Positions 1 to 5,816 of a DNA stretch of 7,516 nt are shown piece after piece (the stretch's first letter is position 1; each line of letters starts with the position of its first letter). A program made the translations under genes and the position numbers. Location: the NCBI GenBank assembly GCA_023135025.1, contig JAGLTY010000094.1, forward strand, positions 1-7,516, in the 5' to 3' direction. Under the pieces are notes generated by a model. That model worked only from the letters and a program-made list of their open reading frames with translations, was not told where the DNA came from and searched no databases. The DNA comes from Bacteroidales bacterium. Its GTDB lineage: Bacteria; Bacteroidota; Bacteroidia; Bacteroidales; GCA-2748055.

Positions 1-1941
1 GAAGGAGATTTCACTGCTCATTGTATTGAAAATATAGTTGAGAGTTCCCGAAACAACGGCTTCCAGCTTCAGGATACGGTCACCGCTTTTGATCAGGTCA
101 TTGATGGTGCTGATCACCGGCAGGCCCGCGGCCACATTTGTTTCAAAGCTAAACTTGACACCGTTCCGGATCGCTGTGCTCTTCAGGCCGCTGTAGTACT
201 CATAGGAGGAGCTGGCTGCAATCTTGTTGGCAGTGACCACCGATACATATTTTTCGAACAGCCGGTCGTACACCATGCCCACCTGGTGGTTGGCTGTACA
301 ATCGATAAAGACCGAATTACGCAGGTTGTTCCGGCCAATCGCCTCGATCAGTCCGTCCAGGTCAGAAGGTTCGCCGTTCTCCAGCCGCTCTTCGTAGTTT
401 GCCGGGTCGATTCCATCCGGATCGATCACCATTTTGCGGCTGTTGATGATCCCCACCAGATTCACTTTCAGCTTCAGGTTTTCCATCAGTTTCTCCTGCT
501 GTTTCTGCAGCTGCAGCAACAGCTTTTTTCCCACGTTCCCCAGTCCGGCCAGGTAGAGGTGCAGTTCGCGGTAACCGGAGAGAAAGAATCCTTCGTGGAT
601 CACATTCAACGCTTTCTTCAGGCTCTGCCGCTTTATAACCACTGAGATATTGAGTTCGCTGGAACCCTGAGCCGTGGCGATGACACTGATCCCGTTTCTG
701 CCCAGCGACCGGAAGAGTATGGCCGAGATTCCGGGCCGGTGCCGCATGCCTTCGCCTACAATGGCGATGATGGAGAGCTGGTCGATGGTTTCGATCTCCA
801 TCTCCCGCCGGTGCTTGATCTCTATCTCAAACTCCTCGTTCAGGGCCTTTACTGCCCTGGAACTGTCGGAGGGTGAGATTGCAAAAGAGATGGTCATCTC
901 TGAGGAGGCCTGGGTAATCAGGATCACATTTACATCGTACCTGGCCAGGGAGCTGAATACCCTTCCCGAGGTGCCGGTTTTACCCACCATGCCGCTCCCC
1001 TTCACGGTAACCAGGGTCACCTCGTTGATGGAGGAGATCCCCTTGATCATCTCATTCTGCTCACAGGAGCTCGCCGTGGAGATCAGGGTGCCTGGCAGCT
1101 CCGCTCCAAAGGTGTTCTTAACACGGATGGGCACGCTGGCATTGTAAGCAGGGGTAAGGGTGGGCGAGTAGATCACCTTGGCTCCGAAGTGGGAGAGTTC
1201 CATGGCCTCTTCATAACTCATACACCCCACCGGGTGAGCTTTGGAGACAATATGTGGATCGGCGGTCATAAATCCATTCACATCGGTCCATATCTCCAGC
1301 AGATCTGCCCCGGTTGCAGCTGCAATGATGGCAGCCGTATAATCCGATCCGCCACGCCCCAGGGTGGTGGTCTCACCATCGGGGTCGCTGGCTATAAATC
1401 CCGGGATCAGGGCCATATGGTCCAATGATCCGATCTGTTGTTCAATCTGTCTGTTGGTGATCTCAAACTCGACGGTGGCCTGACCAAACTCACTGTTGGT
1501 CCGGATCAGCTGTCGCGCATCCATATACCGGGCACCTTTTATATACCGGGCAATGAGCGAGGCGGAGAGCCGCTCCCCAAAGCTCAGCAGCAGGTCGAGT
1601 GTTTTGGGACTCAGGTCGCGCAGCCTGAAAACACCCTCCAGGATCTCATGAAACTCATCCAGCAGTGTGGTGATCTCTGCAATGGCCTCCTGTTTCTCTG
1701 AACCTTCGAGCAGGGCTTCAGCCACCTGCTGATGCCTCTCCCGGATGGCCCTGCACTCATCCTGCCAGGCGCTGTCACGGTTGCGGGCCAGCTCTGCGGT
1801 CCTGATCATATGGTCGGTCACCCCGCCGAAAGCGCTGACCACCACGACAGATCCCTTCTCCTGCTTCTCGAGGATCTCTTTTACAATCCGGATGTTCTCG
1901 GCACTACTTACGGAGGTACCACCAAATTTCAGAACCTTCAT
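1..1941 (-). CDS. thrA: Bifunctional aspartokinase / homoserine dehydrogenase, C-terminus cut by window edge
   Basis: This enzyme phosphorylates aspartate and, in a second domain, reduces aspartate semialdehyde to homoserine, so it feeds threonine and methionine (and via its first half lysine) synthesis in the cytoplasm. The reading frame is open from the ATG at 1941 to position 1, giving 647 codons. The start is fixed by the canonical aspartokinase N-terminus [10 protein letters not shown] (residues 1–10). A second kinase motif, GRGGSDY, lies at 195–201. Two ACT-type regulatory segments follow at roughly 305–440, the second containing [10 protein letters not shown]. The dehydrogenase Rossmann motif GLGNVG is at 466–471, TANK at 570–573 and SGTLNYIFN at 631–639. 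Fused enzymes of this type usually have somewhat over 800 residues, so about 165–170 are missing to the left, including the end of the dehydrogenase domain. It lies 23 bases after fabD and is probably cotranscribed. The ACT segments suggest allosteric feedback control, an inference from the family. Confidence 0.97.
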   Translation of the reverse strand, partial: MKVLKFGGTSVSSAENIRIVKEILEKQEKGSVVVVSAFGGVTDHMIRTAELARNRDSAWQDECRAIRERHQQVAEALLEGSEKQEAIAEITTLLDEFHEILEGVFRLRDLSPKTLDLLLSFGERLSASLIARYIKGARYMDARQLIRTNSEFGQATVEFEITNRQIEQQIGSLDHMALIPGFIASDPDGETTTLGRGGSDYTAAIIAAATGADLLEIWTDVNGFMTADPHIVSKAHPVGCMSYEEAMELSHFGAKVIYSPTLTPAYNASVPIRVKNTFGAELPGTLISTASSCEQNEMIKGISSINEVTLVTVKGSGMVGKTGTSGRVFSSLARYDVNVILITQASSEMTISFAISPSDSSRAVKALNEEFEIEIKHRREMEIETIDQLSIIAIVGEGMRHRPGISAILFRSLGRNGISVIATAQGSSELNISVVIKRQSLKKALNVIHEGFFLSGYRELHLYLAGLGNVGKKLLLQLQKQQEKLMENLKLKVNLVGIINSRKMVIDPDGIDPANYEERLENGEPSDLDGLIEAIGRNNLRNSVFIDCTANHQVGMVYDRLFEKYVSVVTANKIAASSSYEYYSGLKSTAIRNGVKFSFETNVAAGLPVISTINDLIKSGDRILKLEAVVSGTLNYIFNTMSSEISF

Positions 1942-1964
1942 ACCTGCGATTTAAGGGGGTTGAA

Positions 1965-2837
1965 CTATGCGCTTTGGGTCTCCATGCCCCGGTCGACCTT
2001 TTTAATCAGACCCTGCAACACCTTGCCCGGTCCCACTTCGGTAAAGGAGGTGGCCCCGTCGGCAATCATCTGCTGTACTGTCTGGGTCCACCTGACCGGT
2101 GAAGTCAGCTGCGAAACCAGGTTGGCCTTGATGGTTTCAGGATCTGTTGAGGGTGAGGCGTTGACATTCTGGTAGACCGGACAGATGGGATCTGCAAAGG
2201 GAGCGGCCTGGATCGCCTCTTCCAGCTCGGCCCTGGCAGGCTCCATCAGTGGTGAATGGAAAGCACCTCCCACGGTAAGCTTCAGAGCCCGTTTGGCACC
2301 CATGGCCGATAGCTTCTCTACGGCGGCATCGATGCCCGGAACTGATCCGGAGATCACGATCTGACCCGGACTGTTGTAATTGGCGGTTACCACGATCTCA
2401 TCGATCTCGTTGCATACCTCTTCCACCTGGCTATCCTCCATGCCGATGATGGCTGCCATGGTAGAGGATTGTGCTTCGCACGCCTTCTGCATGGCCATGG
2501 CCCTTTTAAAAACGAGGCTCAATCCATTTTCAAAGGAGAGGGCCCTGTTGGCAACCAGCGCCGAAAACTCGCCCAGGGAGTGACCTGCCACCATATCGGG
2601 ACGAAAACCGTTCAGGGTAGCGGCCAGAATCACGGAGTGTAGAAATATGGCCGGCTGCGTTACCCGGGTCTGTTTCAGATCCTCATCCTCCCCTTCAAAC
2701 ATCAGGTCGGTAATCCTGAACCCCAGGATCTCATTGGCCTGTTCAAACATCTCTTTCGCCAGGGCATTTTGATCATACAGATCCTTGCCCATTCCCACAA
2801 ATTGTGCTCCCTGTCCGGGAAATACATAAGCTTTCAT
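1965..2837 (-). CDS. fabD: Malonyl-CoA:acyl carrier protein transacylase
   Basis: FabD moves the malonyl group from malonyl-CoA to acyl carrier protein, supplying the extender unit for type II fatty acid synthesis in the cytoplasm. The 290-residue protein is close to the usual bacterial length (about 300). The N-terminal FPGQGAQ motif is at residues 6–12, which fixes the start. The nucleophile elbow GHSLGE is at 85–90 with catalytic Ser87. Arg112 (KRAMAMQ) corresponds to the malonyl-carboxylate-binding arginine, and His194 (AFHS) is the catalytic histidine. Gln243 in QLTSPVRW matches the conserved C-terminal glutamine, and GPGKVLQGL follows at 269–277. All key residues are present, so it should be active. 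A purine-rich AGAGGA lies only three bases before the ATG. It sits 14 bases after folE and 23 before thrA. It is a stand-alone FabD rather than a polyketide-synthase domain, judging from length and neighbours. Confidence 0.98.
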   Translation of the reverse strand: MKAYVFPGQGAQFVGMGKDLYDQNALAKEMFEQANEILGFRITDLMFEGEDEDLKQTRVTQPAIFLHSVILAATLNGFRPDMVAGHSLGEFSALVANRALSFENGLSLVFKRAMAMQKACEAQSSTMAAIIGMEDSQVEEVCNEIDEIVVTANYNSPGQIVISGSVPGIDAAVEKLSAMGAKRALKLTVGGAFHSPLMEPARAELEEAIQAAPFADPICPVYQNVNASPSTDPETIKANLVSQLTSPVRWTQTVQQMIADGATSFTEVGPGKVLQGLIKKVDRGMETQSA

Positions 2838-2851
2838 AGTTCCTCTGAATA

Positions 2852-3490
2852 TTAATGAAGTTTTCCCCCGATCAGGCGCAGGAACTCTTCCCGTGTCTTC
2901 TCCGATTTCATAAAGGCGCCTGTAAAGGCCGAAGTGGTGGTGACCGAATGCTGTTTCTGTACACCGCGCATCACCATGCAGAGATGCAGTGCTTCAATGA
3001 CCACGGCCACGCCCAGCGGTTCCAGTGTCTCCTGGATACAATCCCTGATCTGAACGGTGAGCCGTTCCTGCACCTGCAGCCTTCGGGCAAACCCCTCCAC
3101 CACCCTGGCTATTTTACTCAGTCCGGTGAGGCGTCCGTCGGGAATATAGGCCACGTGTGCCTTCCCGATAAAGGGCAGCAAATGGTGCTCACACATGGAG
3201 AAGAGCTCAATATCCTTCACAATAACCATTTCGGAGTAGTCCTCATGAAAAATGGCCGATTTAAGGATATCGGCCGGATCTGTTCCGTTACCCTGTGTGA
3301 GGAACTGCATGGCTTTTGCCACCCTTTTTGGGGTCTCTTTGAGGCCCTCCCGTTCACCATTCTCTCCCAGTAGTTTCAGGATCTCTCTGTAATGTTCAGT
3401 CATTGCATTGGTGGTCTCTTCGTCCCACCGGTCGATGCGGTCGTAGCCCCCCTTCTGGTTTTTACCCAACCCGTTATTGATTAGTTCCAT
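2852..3490 (-). CDS. folE: GTP cyclohydrolase I
   Basis: This enzyme converts GTP to 7,8-dihydroneopterin triphosphate, the entry step to tetrahydrofolate and often to queuosine-type pathways. The 212-residue length fits the FolE type I family. The zinc and active-site motif [10 protein letters not shown] is at residues 98–107, with Cys100 and His103 as zinc ligands. The third ligand is Cys171 in HLCMVMRG (169–176), where His169 is also conserved. The substrate-binding stretch with Gln141-Glu142 (QVQERLTVQ) and the loop [19 protein letters not shown] around 119–137 are intact. The first about 25 residues are a variable, polar extension. The ATG at 3490 is the first start in frame after the divergent intergenic region, and the next Met (residue 30) would begin at the first conserved helix. 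It is the promoter-proximal gene of the folE–fabD–thrA series. The zinc-dependent type IA form is indicated by the Cys/His/Cys set. Confidence 0.98.
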   Translation of the reverse strand: MELINNGLGKNQKGGYDRIDRWDEETTNAMTEHYREILKLLGENGEREGLKETPKRVAKAMQFLTQGNGTDPADILKSAIFHEDYSEMVIVKDIELFSMCEHHLLPFIGKAHVAYIPDGRLTGLSKIARVVEGFARRLQVQERLTVQIRDCIQETLEPLGVAVVIEALHLCMVMRGVQKQHSVTTTSAFTGAFMKSEKTREEFLRLIGGKLH

Positions 3491-3617
3491 AGCTACAAAG
3501 TAACAAATTATCGTGGAGAATTCGCATTTTGTCAGAGTATTAAAGTAATGTTAATTCCATCTTAAATCAGGGTTATCAATAAGTAAAAAACCCTGGTAAT
3601 CCTTATATTGCAGAACT
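3491..3617. promoter_or_regulatory. Divergent intergenic region between folE and hldD
   Basis: This 127-base AT-rich stretch separates the divergent starts of folE (minus) and hldD (plus), so promoters for both transcripts are expected here. On the minus strand TTACTTTG (3496–3503) is close to the Bacteroidetes -7 element TAnnTTTG, with one mismatch, but it lies only five bases before the folE start and I find no matching TTG at the expected upstream distance. On the plus strand TATATTGC (3604–3611) is a weaker match. The presence of regulatory DNA follows from gene layout, and the exact sites are not established. Confidence 0.5.
3566..3597. repeat. Imperfect inverted repeat in the divergent intergenic region
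   Basis: CAGGGTT at 3568–3574 is the exact reverse complement of AACCCTG at 3589–3595, with a 14-base AT-rich centre. The arms extend by one T/G mismatch and one further A/T pair to 3566 and 3597. The centre-to-centre arm distance of 21 bases is about two helical turns, which would suit a dimeric regulator. It could equally form a weak hairpin in the hldD leader. A single seven-base exact match in AT-rich DNA could be chance. Confidence 0.4.
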
Positions 3618-4583
3618 ATGATTGTAGTCACCGGAGCAGCCGGTTTTATTGGTAGCAATATGATCACGGGTCTCAACCAGTCGGGGTACAGGGATCTTTT
3701 GCTTGTGGATGATTTTTCGCGTCCCGACAGAGAACGAAATTATGCAGGAAAGGAGTATTCAGCCCTGGTTGAACGCGGCGAATTTCCCGGGTGGCTCAGG
3801 GAGCATCACCAACAGGTGCAGATGGTTATACATCTGGGTGCCCGGACCGATACTGCGGAGTTTGACTGGGAGGTGTTCCTGGAGTTGAATTTGAACTACT
3901 CCAAAGAGTTGTTTAACCTCAGTGTGGAGTTTGGATTGCCGCTGATCTATGCCAGCTCTGCAGCCACCTACGGAATGGGAGAGCACGGGTATGTGGATTC
4001 ACATGAGCTGGTTCCGGAACTGCAGCCGCTGAACCCTTATGGCCGTAGCAAAAACGATTTTGATGCCTGGGTGTTGGAGCAGGAGTGTAAGCCCTTTTTC
4101 TGGGCAGGTTTGAAGTTCTTCAATGTCTATGGTCCCAACGAGTACCACAAGGGACGCATGGCTTCGGTGGTATATCATGCTTATAACCAGATTAAGGAGA
4201 CCGGTGGGATGAAATTGTTCCGCTCACATCATCCCGATTTCGGGGACGGAGAGCAGGCACGGGATTTTATCTATGTGAAAGATGTGGTGGATGTGATCCT
4301 GTTTATGATGGAAAAAAGACCAAAAAGTGGGTTATATAATCTGGGTACGGGTTTGGCCTCCACTTTTGGGGATTTGGTCAAATATACATTTGAAGCCATG
4401 AACAGAATCCCGGTTATTTCGTTTATTGATATACCTGAGGATATCCGGGAGAAATACCAATATTTCACCGAGGCAGAGATGAGTAAGTTAAGGAAGGCAG
4501 GATATGGCCATCGGTTCACTCCCCTGAAGGAGGGAATTAGTGACTATGTTCGCAACTTTTTAAGTGGGAAAGTTGTCAATTAA
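3618..4583 (+). CDS. hldD: ADP-L-glycero-D-manno-heptose 6-epimerase
   Basis: HldD (RfaD) inverts C6 of ADP-D-glycero-D-manno-heptose to give the ADP-L-glycero form, the heptose donor for the lipopolysaccharide inner core. It is an NADP-dependent extended short-chain dehydrogenase. The 321-residue protein begins directly with the Rossmann strand and TGAAGFIGSN (residues 5–14), which fixes the start at the ATG at 3618. VDDFSR is at 30–35, HLGARTDT at 72–79, and the YASSAATYG block at 111–119. The catalytic pair is Tyr141 and Lys145 (NPYGRSK), and Lys178 lies in the HldD-typical YHKGRMASV (176–184). Further support comes from FFNVYGPNEYHKG and the QARDFIYVKDVVDV stretch at 213–226. The HKGxMAS motif and the overall length separate it from UDP-galactose epimerases. 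A secreted-protein gene follows 20 bases after its stop, with no visible terminator between. Confidence 0.95.
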   Translation: MIVVTGAAGFIGSNMITGLNQSGYRDLLLVDDFSRPDRERNYAGKEYSALVERGEFPGWLREHHQQVQMVIHLGARTDTAEFDWEVFLELNLNYSKELFNLSVEFGLPLIYASSAATYGMGEHGYVDSHELVPELQPLNPYGRSKNDFDAWVLEQECKPFFWAGLKFFNVYGPNEYHKGRMASVVYHAYNQIKETGGMKLFRSHHPDFGDGEQARDFIYVKDVVDVILFMMEKRPKSGLYNLGTGLASTFGDLVKYTFEAMNRIPVISFIDIPEDIREKYQYFTEAEMSKLRKAGYGHRFTPLKEGISDYVRNFLSGKVVN

Positions 4584-4603
4584 TTTGAACTCAATTTGAA
4601 ACC

Positions 4604-5815
4604 ATGAGAAATTTTCTTTTCTATATGCTTTTGACAACCGGGATTATGGCATTAGCCAATCCACTATTGTCACAAAAATATATAGCTGACTATACTGTAG
4701 CCAAAGAGGGGATACTAAGGAGCATCCCCAGTGAGTTTATCAATAAGGCTCGCACAGAGTTGGTTATAGCCTACCAGCACACCTCCCACGGGACACATGT
4801 GTCGAGAGGTGTCTTTGGATTGCAGGATTACAAAGCAGGGGATAAACAGCTTTTTGGTGTTTCTTCGTCCCCGGATGCCGTAAAGCTTGAATTCAGGGAC
4901 TATGCCTTAGAGAATTATGCACCTTCGGGGGTGGATGGTTCTGATCTGAGCAGAGATGAAACGGCATTTATTCAGACCACCAGGAACTACCTGGATGCCC
5001 CTGAAAATGCCACTGTGAATGTGGTTATGTGGTCGTGGTGCAATATTGCAGGTCATGATGCAGCAGGAAATTATTTGCCCGGGATGAGTACCCTGATCTC
5101 GGAGTATAGTCCGGGGGGCTCGAAGATTGGAACAAGTGGCGGGCAGCGTGAGGTTCCGGTAACCTTTATTTATATGACCGGTCATGCCAATAAGAATGCC
5201 AATACTGGTTCACTGAATCCGATGGATCAAGCAGATTTGATCACATCACACTGTAAAGCCAATCACCAGTTTTGTCTGGATTACTATTCAATCGACACCC
5301 ATGCTATGGACGATAATTATTACGAGGATACAGGCGATAATGGTGATTCAGATAGTTATGGAGGGAACTTCTATGAGGATTGGCAGAATTCCCATACACT
5401 TGGGGAACACTATTTTGAGAACAAGAGGACTCCTGGAGGTTCTGTTGAATTTGGAGAACATAACACACAGCATATCACGGCAAACCGGAAAGCTTATGCC
5501 CTGTGGTGGATCCTATCAAGAATTGCCGGATGGGAAGATGGTACTTCATCTGTTGAACCAACTGAAGATGATGATTCCCTGATTTCAGATATCTCTATAT
5601 ATATGGGATCTGATTACATAAGAGTAGGTACTTCTGGTATTTTCGATACCGGGGATATCAGATTATTTGATCTGCAAGGGAGACGACTAGAAAGTATAAA
5701 AATCAAAGGGAATAATACTGTTATCAATGCTTCCTCACTCTCTGCTGGCACCTATATATTATTGGTTTCAAAAGATCATAAAACAGAATCCAGAAAAGTG
5801 ATTCTTATTCGCTAG
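4604..5815 (+). CDS. Secreted protein of unknown function with SGNH-like layout and C-terminal T9SS sorting domain
   Basis: I do not recognise a characterised family. The 403-residue product starts with a signal peptide: a hydrophobic stretch at residues 4–18 (FLFYMLLTTGIMALA), cleavage probably between about 18 and 24. The main domain (about 25–312) has IADYTV at 27–32, a beta strand then HTSHGTHVSRG at 59–69 with Ser61, WSWCN at 143–147, FIYMTGH at 188–194, FCLDYYSIDTHAMD at 223–236, HNTQH at 286–290 and ALWWILSRIAGW at 299–310. An acidic linker leads to a C-terminal domain (about 328–403) with IRLFDLQGRRL, LSAGTYILLV and a basic end RKVILIR, typical of type A T9SS sorting domains. The expected route is Sec export, then T9SS to the surface or medium. 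Block order resembles SGNH hydrolases, but the usual Gly before the serine and Asp three residues before the last His are replaced by His59 and Asn287. Esterase activity is therefore only a guess. It is paralogous to the next gene. No clear Shine-Dalgarno sequence precedes the start. Confidence 0.93.
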   Translation: MRNFLFYMLLTTGIMALANPLLSQKYIADYTVAKEGILRSIPSEFINKARTELVIAYQHTSHGTHVSRGVFGLQDYKAGDKQLFGVSSSPDAVKLEFRDYALENYAPSGVDGSDLSRDETAFIQTTRNYLDAPENATVNVVMWSWCNIAGHDAAGNYLPGMSTLISEYSPGGSKIGTSGGQREVPVTFIYMTGHANKNANTGSLNPMDQADLITSHCKANHQFCLDYYSIDTHAMDDNYYEDTGDNGDSDSYGGNFYEDWQNSHTLGEHYFENKRTPGGSVEFGEHNTQHITANRKAYALWWILSRIAGWEDGTSSVEPTEDDDSLISDISIYMGSDYIRVGTSGIFDTGDIRLFDLQGRRLESIKIKGNNTVINASSLSAGTYILLVSKDHKTESRKVILIR

Positions 5816-5816
5816 A

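Noticed and set aside
286..1701. Several plus-strand open frames of 79–157 codons opposite thrA
   Set aside because: They lie wholly antisense to a confidently identified gene. Their proteins have no recognisable motifs and are low-complexity reflections of the thrA codons.
2855..3373. Plus-strand open frame of 172 codons opposite folE
   Set aside because: It is antisense to an intact folE with all active-site residues. The sequence shows no domain and is best explained by the GC-rich codon usage of the real gene.
3496..3511. Bacteroidetes-type promoter for folE (TTACTTTG and ATAATTTG on the minus strand)
   Set aside because: Matches are partial, they lie almost on the start codon, and no -33 TTG is found at the expected distance. 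They are kept only as a remark in the intergenic entry.
4582..4600. Direct repeat AATTTGAA at 4582–4589 and 4593–4600 between hldD and the first secreted gene, resembling a -7 element
   Set aside because: Eight AT-rich bases repeated once at 11-base spacing can arise by chance, the first copy overlaps the hldD stop, and neither copy fully matches TAnnTTTG with a correctly spaced upstream TTG.
4604..5815. Calling the first secreted protein a definite GDSL/SGNH esterase
   Set aside because: The Gly of block I and the Asp of block V are not present, and no GxND block is clear, so the family assignment would be beyond the evidence.
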